Assembly (NCBI RefSeq): GCF_002776525.5
Contig: NC_045446.1
Location: 69,542,047 to 69,606,046, forward strand
Direction: 5' to 3'
DNA length: 64,000 nt
DNA from: Piliocolobus tephrosceles
Lineage: Eukaryota > Chordata > Mammalia > Primates > Cercopithecidae
Made by a program: the position numbers and the translations under genes. Shown here in pieces: positions 10,540 through 21,964 of the stretch. Position 1 is the first letter of the stretch, and each line of letters begins with the position of its first letter. The notes under the pieces are model-generated. The model searched no databases, was not told the origin of the DNA, and saw only the letters and a program-made list of their open reading frames with translations.

Positions 10540-10705
10540 ATGAGATTCTTGCATCCAGTTAGGAAAAATGGTCATTCCAATTTGCAGATGAAGAAACTGA
10601 GACCAAGACTGATTAAAAGGCTTGTCCAAGTTCACATAAGTAGCAAAGGAGATACAATCAGTAGAACCTGGTCTTACACATCTTTAAGCTTGAAGATAAG
10701 ATGTG
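10540..10705 (-). mobile_element. MIR SINE fragment
   Basis: Antisense MIR: tttgcagatgaagaaactga, ggcttgtccaagttcacata and gtagaacctggtcttacaca. Confidence 0.65.
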
Positions 10706-11127
10706 TAGCTGCTGAGTTTTACACCATTTCCCCTCACTTCCCAATTTCAGGTGCAGAGGCTTGAACACAATGAGTACAGACAGCTGCTGCATGTCAGCAG
10801 AGGGGGAAATAATACCTGTTCATCAGGGAGCTAATTCTGCAAAATGCACCATCTAATAGGTACTGTATACACGTAAATAGGATGCTCTAATCAGCGGGAA
10901 AGCAGGAACTGCAATCTATCCCTCATGGACCTAAAATATAATGGGGCTAAATTGAAGGTTTTATGATGCACAGAGCACTTTACTTGGAAGACTGATGCTT
11001 TTCCAGGCAAGGTGTTCATTTCCAGAACAAGTTCCCACACTCTCTGACATCCAATCCTGGGGAACAATGGGAACTGAACAAAGCGATGCCTGGGGCAGCT
11101 CGTCAGTATTTATAGAGCCTGTGGGAG
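10706..11127. other. Gene-free, unclassified sequence
   Basis: Nothing recognisable on either strand. Confidence 0.4.
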
Positions 11128-11370
11128 ACAGTACAGCGCAGAGGTTAGGAGCACAGATTTAGAAGCCAGGCAGACCTAGGTTCAAGTCCTACTCTGCTAT
11201 TTTTGTAGCTCTGTGACCCTGGGTGAGTCTCTCAACCTCTCTGAACCTGTTCTTTCACCAGTAAGAGAAGCACGATAGTGTACCATGTGAGTGTTGGAGG
11301 ATTAAATGAAATAACGTAGACAAAATGCCTACAAATACGTAGCTGTCAATGAGCTTTAACCATTATTATT
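11128..11370 (+). mobile_element. Near full-length MIR SINE
   Basis: One of the best-preserved MIRs here. The tRNA-like head acagtacagcgcagaggtta is followed by the box-B-like ggttcaagtcctactctgct, then ctgtgaccctgggtgagtct, aggattaaatgaaataacgt and the tail cattattatt. Confidence 0.85.
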
Positions 11371-11924
11371 AGACTGATTTTCTGGCATGGCCCACCTTCT
11401 TGTTCCAAAGAATATTTCTGGGAGAGAGCTCTAAGATGTCAGCAGTGGCAATACTGTTGGAACAAGCACATTGCCTGACTGGTGATTAATCTGACGTAGA
11501 TGATGAGCAGATCATTGAACACTGACTCACACAGGTGGATTGCAACTCCTGATATGTTTTGTTGGCTAGTACAGTTGTTTTTTTTTTCTTTTAACTAAAT
11601 TAACTGAAAATATGTTAAAATAACAAAACTTTACATTAAAAATCTGGATTTCCAGTGCCTCTTGGAACAATAAAAGGTGTAATGACAAAACACTCACCTT
11701 GCTTTTTGACCACAAGGTACTGTAGTTCAGCGGCAGCTGCCCTGTTCAGGGCAATCGCTGTGTGTTCTCCATTCCCATCCAGCCCACTTGCTCTACCTGC
11801 CTGATTCCTACAGGCATTTAAGTTTAGAACTCATCCTCACGAGGCTTTCTCCCAACCGGAAGGTAAAAAAATGTGGAACTGGGAAATGTAATACATTATC
11901 AGAAAATAACCTGCGATGTAATAA
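11371..11924. other. Gene-free gap, possibly an old unnamed repeat
   Basis: About 11,575-11,700 (T-run, ttaactaaattaactgaaaa, tctggatttccagtgcctct) has the texture of an old dispersed element, but I cannot name it. The rest is unclassified. Confidence 0.35.
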
Positions 11925-12140
11925 GTATGGAATTTGACTAACCTGAGTTTGACTTGTGGCTGTGCCACTTACCAACTGTGTGGTATTGGTGCGGTTTGTT
12001 TGTCACTATCTGCTGTCTCTGAAACTCATGTTTCCTCATCTGATAAATAGGGATGAAACACTTATCTCCCAGAGGCAATGTCAGGGTTACATGAGACAAT
12101 GGGTGTAAAGTGTCCGGCACAGAGTCTGGCCATTGCAGAT
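11925..12140 (+). mobile_element. MIR SINE
   Basis: It contains ggctgtgccacttaccaact, actcatgtttcctcatctga, taaatagggatgaaacac and the tail tgtccggcacagagtctggc. Confidence 0.75.
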
Positions 12141-13084
12141 TTTCATATGATATAATTATCATAGTGATTCTTCTGGAAAAGATAGAGCTGGGGAACCAAA
12201 GTTATGAATAAATTAATAAAATTTCTTCATGTTGTTTTACTAAATGATACTAAAAATAATAGATTACACATACTTAGGGGACAAGTCATTTTATCCATCT
12301 AATTTTTATGTGGCATATCCTATACATTTCATCTCTTTCACCAATCTTTGCTAGTTAGAAGTACTTTGGGATCTCCTTCCTTTATTGTTTCAGTGAAATG
12401 ACCATGACTTTGTTGGCTTGGTTGCAAGTGACGCATAAGCCAAAAGAATTTTTTCTGAGTCTGGTCCTTCAACTTAATGTTCAATGACTTTGAGATTTTC
12501 ACCTGGAGCTGTTAGCTCTCACCTTCTGAATGCCATCATATTCCCAGAGATAATGGTTACTTTGCTGATTGAGATGGAAAAGTGCTTTGGGTGACCCTTA
12601 TTTTACCTAAGTGACATCACTGAGGAGATACCGTCTATGAAAAGAAAAGATGAGTAATCTTAGCTCTGTCATGGAAACTATTCATTAAACACACACATGC
12701 TCCATAACTGCATGAGCCAGAGCCCGGACTTGCTGGGCACTGGAGAGGAAGCAGTGAATATGACAGATACATGCACCTTCCTTAAATCTCAGCACCCACC
12801 TGCCCAATGGGGCTGCCATGGATGACAAGGCCTGGGGGAGAGGGTTCCTCTGTAGTCTCTCTCTCCTCTTGCTCCCTCATAATCTTACTATTTTTTCCCT
12901 GTCCAAGTCTGATTCCCTTTCCCCCAAACCCCCAGATATCTCCATCAGGAGGTGGCTCCAAAATTCATGTAGCTCTACCTAAAATTCCCATAGGTATGGA
13001 AAAGCTATGGTAAAAATCTGAACGAAGCCAATTAATTAGTGGGCAATGAAATATTATATGATATTATTTAACAATGACACCAAA
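12141..13084. other. Gene-free, unclassified sequence
   Basis: No exon or typable repeat. The frame at 12,807-13,013 is Ser/Pro-rich without family features. Confidence 0.4.
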
Positions 13085-13310
13085 AAATAATGAGCACTTA
13101 TTAAACATCGTTACATGGCATCTGCACTATCAGATTTAATCCAGTAACTCTTCGAAGTATTTTCATCCCAATTTTATAACAAGAAAACTGAGGCTTCTAT
13201 CACACTGAGGTCCCAAGTTACACTTCTATAAATGCCACAGTGACAGTTTAACCCCAGCCCAGTCTAACCCTCATGTCAGTGGTCCTGTCTACCATACTAA
13301 TTGTCCTACA
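13085..13310 (-). mobile_element. MIR SINE
   Basis: Antisense order: atgagcacttattaaacatc, ccaattttataacaagaaaa ctgaggc, then gtttaaccccagcccagtct. Confidence 0.7.
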
Positions 13311-13945
13311 TTTGCTTTAAAATCAGTCTTCATAATTTACCACCTTGTAAATCTCTTTTCTCAAGTGCATTTGATATGGATAATCAAAATTAGCTAGAGG
13401 AATTTACAGTACAATAGATACATTGCTTTTTCTTTAAAATTTAGTTGCTTTATGAAGAAAACAAAAACTGTTGGGAGACATGTTTCAAAATCTTACTGAT
13501 GAGGTATTTACCTGATAATCCACAATGGCTTTGATTGCGAGGATAAATATGGGATTGCCACTCAGACTTTCAGGAAAATACATGTAATTACAAGGATTTA
13601 GCAAAGTATAAATAGAAAATTGTTTTCCAACTCCTAGCACTAAAAATTGCAGCCCCAAGAGGCTTTGAGCTGGGATAAGCACTATATCTACCCCAAAATA
13701 CCCATTACACACTAGGTAAGTGTCCCTTTGTTGTGACAACTTTCTTCCTAAAGAATAAAGAGTTTGCTGGTCTTTGGTGAAGGAAAATCCCAGCCCATGG
13801 GCCTTCCTCCTCCTTAGGCCCATCATAGTCCCTAAAACATCAGACAGCCTAAAAGCTAAAATCCTACCAGAGACAGAAGGCAAATACCCACAAGAGGCTG
13901 ACCTCTGCTGCCTTCTGACCAGCCTTCTCTAACTCCCATTGTCTA
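13311..13945. other. Gene-free, unclassified sequence
   Basis: No recognised element. A 132-codon antisense frame (13,485-13,883) has no recognisable domain and no evident splice context. Confidence 0.4.
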
Positions 13946-14400
13946 TTCCAGAAACATTTTTTGCCAAGCTCTGGGCCAGGTGCTGAGGACACAATGATGA
14001 ACATGATAGCCACAGTTACTGCCCTTTGGAGCTTACACTGCAGTGGGGAGACAGGCACGAGCATTTGATTACCACACAGATTAGTGATCTACCATGACAG
14101 CAACAGGCACAGAGGGAAGCAGGAGGAGCTGAGCCCAAGGACAAGGGCAGCTCCACCAGATCTCAGGGGGTCTTGGAGGGTCCATGGAGGAAGTGACATT
14201 GGAGAAACCCAGTACGATTAAGGAATATGCAGATGCCCAGTGCATGTAGAGGCAAGGGTGGAAAAAACCTGTGGTGGGGTAAGGCATTAGCAGCTGAATC
14301 ATATAAGGTCTGAAAATGTTAAGGACTTTAAACTTTACTTTGAAATCAATAGGAATACACTGATGGGCTCTAAGCAAGAGAGCCCATGCTTAGGTCAAAG
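13946..14400 (-). mobile_element. L2 LINE 3' region
   Basis: Starting from the antisense terminus: ctctgggccaggtgctgagg, actgccctttggagcttaca, gtggggagacaggcacgag. Further upstream L2 sequence follows (ggtctgaaaatgttaaggac, tttgaaatcaataggaatac). About 450 bp, non-coding. Confidence 0.65.
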
Positions 14401-15074
14401 GTCATGCTTCAAGTGATCAAGAGCCACGGAAAGCTAGTGGCTATCATGCTAGACTCTTTAAATTACTAACCTGTCTAATCCTTAAAGCAGTCTGCAAAAC
14501 AGGCACTCTGTGGCCATTTTATACGTTTCATTCTTTCCACTAGACCTCCCCACAACTGTTTTATACCCAGCTCTGATGCTGTGAAAGGGTTTCCACAGAT
14601 GACTCAGGGCAGCATTAGTGGAGGTGCAGAGCCTTCCAGTTCTTCTCCAAGACCCTTCTCAGGAATGCCTTCTCTGCGTCACCTTCCTGAGGAAGGCCCA
14701 GGCTGGTTGGGCTCCTAAAGGCCCTTGGAATAAACTTTACCATGGCATTTGCCAAGCTGCAAGGGAAATGTGCTTCATAGGTGTGTGTTCCTTATGCAAC
14801 TGCTACTATACAGTTTGTAGGAGGTGGCAGACAGAGTGATTCACAGGTTTAAGGGCCCACTAGCCCCTGCAGCCAGTGCATAGGCTGTGGATTAGGGGAT
14901 GTCCTGAGGGAGTATGATGGGGACTGTGTGCTCCTCTCACAGTGTGATCCTCTTTCTGCTTCAGGGGCAATTCATAGAGTTCCAAAGGTGATGTAACCAA
15001 CAGGTAATTTTCTCTTTTGGCACTAACATTAGGTGTTAATTCCCTCGTGCTGTTCCACTGTATGGTGCCTGGCA
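14401..15074. other. Gene-free, unclassified sequence
   Basis: Nothing recognisable. The small frame at 14,618-14,839 shows no family signature. Confidence 0.4.
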
Positions 15075-15245
15075 GTCAACTTCCCTGTCTCCCCCACATT
15101 CATTGTAAGCTCCTTGAGGCCTGGGAAGATGCTCTATTCCTTCTTGTGTTTCTAGGCCCAGTAGGGTAGCTTGAAGTTACAATAGATCTAAACATAGGAG
15201 AAATTACATCACAATAAACAGTAGATGAATGAATGAATGAATGAT
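15075..15245 (+). mobile_element. L2 3' end with GAAT repeats
   Basis: The sense L2 terminus cattgtaagctccttgaggc continues to a terminal gatgaatgaatgaatgaatg array. The TGAA repeat is the native L2 3' end. Confidence 0.7.
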
Positions 15246-15424
15246 ACAAGTCATTGTAGAAAAGTTCCTATCATTCATTTTATAGCTCTGCCAGAAGGCT
15301 ATATATCAGTCAAAGCCTAGTCACCCATTCACAGCTCTCATTTGAGACTTATCAATATTTTCTTCCTCCTTGGATCAGAAAATAATAATACAATAGGTAT
15401 CATTTACATATCTTGGGCAAAAAT

Positions 15425-15655
15425 GTACTACAAAAGGTGAATACTAAACTTTGGAATTATTCGAACCTGGATTCACATCCTCATTCTGATACAAATTGGC
15501 TGGATCACATTCGACAAGACTTTTCTTGGGTCTACAGCCTCCATTTCCTTTTCTGTAAAATGGGGAAACTAAGGGCTAATTCACATGGCAAAAGTGAGAA
15601 GATGAAGTAAATCTATGTGTGAATACCTACAAAGGTAAACCTACTCAATACGTGC
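15425..15655 (+). mobile_element. MIR SINE
   Basis: It has a decayed head (gaacctggattcacatcctc), then ccatttccttttctgtaaaa tggggaaac, and a tail ending cctactcaatacgtgctg. Confidence 0.7.
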
Positions 15656-16689
15656 TGTTTTCTCTCTCTTACCTTCTGACCTTATGTGCATGGCTGCTAG
15701 AATCCCTGATACTCTCATTGGAGGATTCCTTTACAAGAAGTTACCACCTGTGAATCAGCCAGAAAGATTATTTTTGTTTCTCTTTCTTCGTCTGTCCCTT
15801 GCCTTCCTCTCCCTCTTCTTTTCCCTCTCCAGGAGAGTCTATGAAAATGATTCCTTTAAATTCCTATTCCTTCTGCCAAGAGTCAATACATATCACACCT
15901 TCTCTGATGCACATATGTTATTGATTAGGTACAATGAACAAATTGCCATCATTATGTCCATAGCTACTTGTGAGAGGAAAAAATATATAATTATTTACTT
16001 GCTTATAATTGTCTTGGCAATATGAATTGGAGCGTTGGAAATAACTGACTTATGCTAATCCAATGTGTCAACAACCTGCTGAAACTACTTAAAAATAGAG
16101 CAGTTTTATCATCGTTTTACCCAAATTATTGGAAGAAAAGAAAAAGAAGAGAGACACAACAAATGTGACATTCAAACGGCCTGCTTAGACCAAAAAACAC
16201 AACTTCTTCCTTGAAGACTTCAAAAAGCAACAATTTGGAAGGTTATTGATCTTTCTTTTGGCAGGGCAGCTGCGTCTTTTATTTCTCAGGATCAAGAGTT
16301 TCAAGCCTCCTTCGTGTCAGATTAATAGCAATAATAAGTGATAGTCACTTACTACATCTAAATCTGACTAAAGCAGGTGGAAGCTGCTGTTTCTTTAGTC
16401 AAAAGGAAACCAGCATAGGGTTGAAAGAGGCAAAGTCCTACCATGTGAGTTCGCTGTGGCCCTTGGGGATGGGGGCAGGAAGACACCAAGGCCACAGTCC
16501 CACCCCAAGACTAGGGACTCCTCCAGGGCAGGACTGGGTCAGTTTTATCACTTGGTATCCCACCACAGAGAAGCCAAGAGCAAGCAGGCACTCAGTTTGT
16601 TGAAATCACTGCTCATTCAACAGACCAAGCCTCCAGGAATTGTTTTATATGTTTAATGAAATAAGCCAGCAAGTGAAACCATGTAGCTT
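15656..16689. other. Gene-free, unclassified sequence
   Basis: No exon or named repeat. The 113-codon frame at 15,684-16,025 is low-complexity and Leu/Phe-rich from a pyrimidine-rich stretch. Confidence 0.4.
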
Positions 16690-16830
16690 AAAAAGTGGCC
16701 CAGAGCCACAATTAGCATTTGTGATCCTGAGCAGATCAATCGTCCTCTCTGAGCTTCAGTGTCCACCAACCTCGACAAGACAGTGAGAATTAAATATGCA
16801 GTAATGTCAACCAAGTACAGAGGGCACCCT
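16690..16830 (+). mobile_element. Weak MIR-like fragment
   Basis: Only the centre is legible (tgatcctgagcagatcaatc, ctctctgagcttcagtgtcc, gagaattaaatatgcagtaa). Strongly decayed. Confidence 0.4.
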
Positions 16831-16949
16831 TGACCAACACTCCATACATGCTCACCTGTAATACTATTTATATCAGTATGAGATGGGACAGCCAGGTGTG
16901 GCTGCAAGGGCAAGGACGTTTAGACTATGTCAGACTTGCTTTCCAACTT

Positions 16950-17165
16950 CCATCCTAGTGGTTAAAAGCACAGGTTCTGCAGGTAATCTGCCTGCGTTTG
17001 AACCCCAGGGCTGCCATTTACCAGCAAAAGGGCAAGTTATTTTATCTTTCTAGGCCTGATTTTCCTCATCTGAAGAATGTGGATCATAACAGCACCTACC
17101 CCAGAGGGTTATTGTGAGGAGTAAATAATGCAGATAAGGAGCTTATAATAGTCTCTGCCATATAA
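16950..17165 (+). mobile_element. MIR SINE
   Basis: Well preserved: ctagtggttaaaagcacagg, cgtttgaaccccagggctgc, ttttcctcatctgaagaatg, agggttattgtgaggagtaa. Confidence 0.85.
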
Positions 17166-18269
17166 ATATAAACCTTTATCACCATCGTCATCATTGTTGT
17201 CCTCATTGTATTGAGCAAATTAATTAGCCTAATTTCTCCACATAACAACAGCTGTCTCAGGGAGATGTGTGGAGTCAATACGTTCAGGAATGACAGGTAC
17301 TTGGTATACAGTAAATGTCAAATAAATGTTAGTTTTGTCCCGCTTTTCTTTCCTGATTCCAGTAACGATGAAGCTTTGTCGAGGGGGCTTTGGTGTTTGC
17401 AAGGCACACAAGCCCATTCTTGTCTGCTTTTATTTCTTTGCAGAATCTCCTCCCCACTCTCTTTTCCCTTAACAGTCTCTGGTCCCCAGACAACAAAAGA
17501 ACAGACCACATCCTAGCTGAAAATGAAATCATTTTTTTTTTTTTTTAACTGGGAACTGTCCCTGCAGCTGGCAAGGCCAGGAGTCACTCCAAATGACACC
17601 ACCAAATTACCAACCAGTCTCAGAGGTTTCCGAGAGATGCTTAAGAGCCTGGGCAAGGGTTTGCAGCACTTAACCTGCCAAAGCCTCTTCAATTGCAGCC
17701 TGTCACCCCCTGAGTTAAGTAGTGGATGAAATCAGCATGTATAATTTCTCATCTTCCAAGGTTCAGAGGGGCGCATTACATTTCAGCATGATTAACACTG
17801 CTCTCACTTTTTTTTTTCTTTTGCATTTACCCTTCCCAAGGACCAGTGATAGGGTTCAAAGAAACGCAGAGGAACAGAGGTGGGCACTTCAATAGAACAG
17901 GTGCTTACTTTAAGTGAAACACTCAAACAATTGATAGCCAGGGAAAGAGATCTTCCTTTCCTCATTCTCTGCCAGATTTAGCAATTTACCAGCAAGCCTT
18001 CATGGGCTGAGAGGACAGGGTAAAGAAATAGTCAACCTCTTAAACTCAGGCTCATGTCACTCATCCAACCATCCCTCTGTCCATCCAACAAGCTCTTCCC
18101 TCTCTACCAGCTTAACTTTGATTCATCTGTAGACCTTAGCCCATAATCTTCCAGAACCTTCTATCAACTGCGGCTGGGTCAAATTCCCCCAAGATTTCAA
18201 AATTCTGAGTAGATCTCACTTAAAGCACTGACCATGGTGGCAAACACCACCTTTATTTGTGAAATTAAT
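17166..18269. other. Gene-free, mostly unclassified sequence
   Basis: T16 near 17,531 and T9 near 17,810 are isolated homopolymers with no SINE attached. The antisense and sense frames at 17,211-17,532 overlap one another and lack protein features. Confidence 0.4.
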
Positions 18270-18350
18270 TAATGAATGACTCTTAGAGCTAGATTCAAAC
18301 CCAGGACTGTCTGTCTCCAAAGTCCAGGATTTTTCCAGGTGAAGCAGCGG
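18270..18350 (-). mobile_element. MIR SINE 5'-end fragment
   Basis: Antisense tRNA-like part: gagctagattcaaacccagg followed by actgtctgtctccaaagtcc. Confidence 0.5.
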
Positions 18351-19214
18351 AAGCCCTGGCTCTGGGTCTCCAGCCCACAAGTCATGTAATTTTCTGTAAG
18401 CTGCTTCCTCATTCTGGGTCTGTATCCCCAATAAGTAGGAAAAGGTGGACAAATGGGGTGACATTCAAACTCCCCCTGCCCTGCTTTAATTTTCTAGAAT
18501 TCATCATCATGTAAGAGTGATGTGTACAAGGGATGGCCCCAGGAAGCAAAGCCCAGTCAAGAACAGAGGCCCCAGGTTCCCTGAGCCAGGCTCCTGCTCA
18601 CAGGTCATAGTGGCCAACCTTTCACATGGGCCCCCTACGATGGAGGCCGGGGCCCTCCATACCATGACATTATCATGACGGAACTGGCTGTCACCTTCTT
18701 CCTTTCCACTGTCTTCCAACTTCACAGGTGCCTCTGCTCCTGACACCACAGCTTATCAGACTGGAGTGGAGATGGAGGCTGCAGGCCACCTCATCTCAAG
18801 CCGTTGTGGTGGCAGCCCTCCTGGGGGACACCTGCACTCATTAACTATCACCTCCATGATGCAAAATATGAGCACCCCTGAAGTTCAAAAAACTTAAAAA
18901 ATAGAAAATTTAATTAAAGCCCTTTCTGCCTAGTTGTCTTCCAGTTGGCTTATGAGGTCCTCTGAAGGAGAGAAAACAAAACTCTTTATCCTCCGTGTCC
19001 ACCTGTGATTCCTAAAGCATGGGGCTTCTGTTGGGAGGAACCTGAGCCTCATGCTCCTTTTGCCTCCGTGAGTTATTAGAAAACAACATAGAAGAATATC
19101 TTTGTGACCTGGAGGTGGGAAATAAAGTCTTAAAACTCCGAAAGGCACAACTCCTGCAGTTAAAAAAAAAAAAAAAAAGATAAATTTGGTAATCCCAGAT
19201 TTAATGTTTTTGCT
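18351..19214. other. Gene-free, unclassified sequence
   Basis: Nothing typable apart from an A18 tract at about 19,161-19,178. Confidence 0.4.
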
Positions 19215-19640
19215 TAAAAAAATAATAGATGTACATAGTTTGGGAAAAGATAGTTACCTAAAAGTGACAAGGGTTTAATATTTATAATACACTAGGAACT
19301 CCTTTCAATAGACAAAAAATGTCAGGAACTCTAACTGATAAATGGACAAAGGATATGGAGACGTAATTCAATGAAGAGAAACCCAAAAAGCCAACAAATT
19401 TATGTAGATACTCAAACTTACGTAGAGTCAAAGAAAGGAAAAAACAAAAACAATAAAACAATAAGCTATGTGTGCACCCATCAGATTGGCAAAAATAGAG
19501 AGCTCTGTCCCAAGTGTCAGAAACTATGCAGGGAGAGAGGATATAGGTGGCTTCATGCCAGTGTGAGTGCAGATTGGGGTAGCACTGGAGGAAAGCAATG
19601 TGGCACTACCTAGTCAAGGTGAGTACACACGTGCTTTATG
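19215..19640 (+). mobile_element. L1M/HAL1-type ORF2 3' fragment
   Basis: Landmarks of old L1 ORF2 in order: actaggaactcctttcaata, gataaatggacaaaggatat, cacccatcagattggcaaaa, agtgcagattggggtagcac, gaaagcaatgtggcactacc. Many stops and frameshifts; a relic. Confidence 0.65.
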
Positions 19641-20942
19641 TCCCAGAGGCACAGCCTACAGCAATACCCACTCAGGCCCATTAGGAGGCATGAGTGATGC
19701 CTACTGCAGCTGGAGAAGAGTTGGGCTTGCTTCTGGTCACTGGCTGGGAGTGTTGTGGGCTTGGTTCTAGGACTCCTGACATGTAGAAAAAAATCACTTC
19801 TACCAGTTTGGGATATGGGCCAAGACAAGATCCCAACAAGCCTTTAAACACAGTGCTCACAGTTAGCTTTAGTTCTCCAAGGACTCCTCACAGCCCCCAT
19901 GGGCTTCCTTATCACGTATTCTAGAAGGAGAAAATCTGCATGAAGAGTTTGCCCTTCACAACATCCCAGATCTGTTTGCTTCTCTTCCCCTAGCCATGCC
20001 CCTCCCCGAGGTGTGCTTTCAGACAAGCTAGGGAACTGTGGTTCCCAAATTCCATGAGTTCCATGAGAAAATGCACAAAGGAAATAAGATCTATTGTTAA
20101 TACGATAATGGTTATTACTAGTGAAGGCAAGAAATGCCCTGGGGAATGCACATAGCAAATATGATCACCTACATCGCCAGCCCCCTGTAATTCTGAAGAA
20201 AGGAGACTTCATTTTACTTTCTGAGCTCAGAGCTACCTTTTATCCTGATGACTGGGGCAAATGGTCCCCAAACACCATTTACAAAGTGAGCAGAGATAAG
20301 AGGTAGGTGTGAATGGCAGCTGCGATGAACTGAGGAAGAGCCCAAGGTGTCAGGGATAGAATTTGGATTAGGAAATGAAATAAATCCTTTGAGAGCCCAA
20401 ACAGCAGTGCTCCTGCCCTGCCTCTGTTCCCCTCGTGTATAGATGAACTTCGTGAACTTTTAGAAGGGTCACCAAAAGTTTGGAATAGAAAGATTGACTT
20501 TTGTATCATTACCCCAGCTTGTGATATATATTTTGAGTGGTGATTTTACTTTTATTTTTTCCAATCTCAGTCTCAAAAGGTCAATCCAATACTTACTAGA
20601 TGGACATCCCAAGGTTTGCAATACAGTCGAGACCCGTATGATGGGATTTGGATGGCAGAACCATTTTCTTTTGCAGTAAAATGTAATAAGAGAATCTGCA
20701 AGAAACGGAGTTTAAAATTATATGTTTACAGAAGTGAATGGCTTTGCTGTGTCAGAACCACACAGGCCCCTGTTCCTTTAGAAGAACCAAGACACTCCCT
20801 TTCCAGAGTTTATACAGAAAATCAGCAAGGATGTGGGATAGGGAGATGGAGCTTATCTCTCAGCTGCTATCCTTACAAATGTGTGAAACCAGAAACTGAT
20901 CCTTTGCTCAGAGCCAATAATGTCAGCAGAGAAGACTTGTAA
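19641..20942. other. Gene-free, unclassified sequence
   Basis: No recognised element or exon. The 108-codon frame at 20,616-20,942 has no domain I recognise. Confidence 0.4.
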
Positions 20943-21148
20943 CAGAATCTGGTAGAACTAGGTGTGAATCCTGGTCTGCAACAACCAGCTTTGAGAATGT
21001 GGACAAGTCATTTGACTTCTCTAAGCATCAATTTCCTCTTCTGTAAAATGGGGTGTGGGGCGGGGGGGATTCTTGTTTGGAAGGATATATGACCTCATGA
21101 AGATATGGGGCTTGGCATGCAGTAGGCACTCAATAAATATCAGGTTCC
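20943..21148 (+). mobile_element. MIR SINE
   Basis: ggtgtgaatcctggtctgca, then ttcctcttctgtaaaatggg, ggcatgcagtaggcactcaa and taaatatcagg. An expanded G-run lies inside (gggcgggggggattc near 21,060). Confidence 0.8.
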
Positions 21149-21480
21149 ACATTACTCTCCTCCTCCTGACAAATTAATTTAGAGAATTACACATAAGGGA
21201 GATGGATGGCAAGCCTCGGCATTGTGGATACAGCTGACTTGGACAAGGTGACTTGGGCAAGGCATTCTGGACACAAATGGATTTCACAGCCTGCTGGGGA
21301 GACAATTGCGCAGCCAATAAAGTGTATTATTGGAGCTGTATTCAAACTGCAGATAAGAGACAACTAAATGCTTAGGATAGGAAGTTTGGGCCTGTTTTCT
21401 TCATTAGGGCAGAGTTTTTCTTAATTATGAAAAAAATATATATCTAAAGATATTAAATATATATAAAGAAAGAGAATCGT

Positions 21481-21558
21481 GTTTGTCTTTTTCACTGCTG
21501 TATCTGTAGTGGTTAGAACAGTATCTGATTAACAGTAGATACTTAACACCTGTTAGAT
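21481..21558 (+). mobile_element. L2 3'-end fragment
   Basis: Sense L2 terminus: ttcactgctgtatctgtagt, ggttagaacagtatctgatt, aacagtagatacttaacacc. It runs directly into the tetranucleotide array. Confidence 0.6.
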
Positions 21559-21597
21559 GCATGCATGGATGGATGGATAGATGCATGAGTGGGTTGA

Positions 21598-21633
<36 letters not shown>

Positions 21634-21865
21634 TGGATAGATGGATGAATGAATAAAGGTGTGGATGGATGCATGGGTAGAGAGACGGCTGGCTGGCTAG
21701 CTGGCTAGCCGGCTGGCTGGCTGGCTGGCTGGCTGGATGGATAGACGGATGGATGGATGGATAAATGAATGAAGGTGTGAATGGATGCGTGGATGGACAG
21801 TTAGCTGACTGGGTGACTGGCTGGCTGACTGGCTGGATGAATGGATGGCTCGTTGGATGGTTGGG

Positions 21866-21900
<35 letters not shown>

Positions 21901-21964
21901 ATAAATGGGTGGATAGGTAAATGAATTCATGGGTAGATGCATGGGTGGGTGGGTGGATGGATAG
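21556..21964. repeat. Imperfect TGGC/TGGA tetranucleotide array
   Basis: About 410 bases in a 4-base register alternate between ggct-rich blocks (21,600-21,630; 21,715-21,735; 21,867-21,900) and ggat/gaat-rich blocks. The marker gatgcatg or gatgcgtg recurs near 21,580, 21,668, 21,784 and 21,936, so a loose higher-order unit is present. It begins exactly where the L2 TGAA-type terminus is expected. Short antisense frames rich in Ser/Gln/Pro are artefacts. Confidence 0.9.

Noticed and set aside
21556..21964. CRISPR-like or minisatellite gene array
   Set aside because: No unique spacers of constant length; everything follows a 4-base register.
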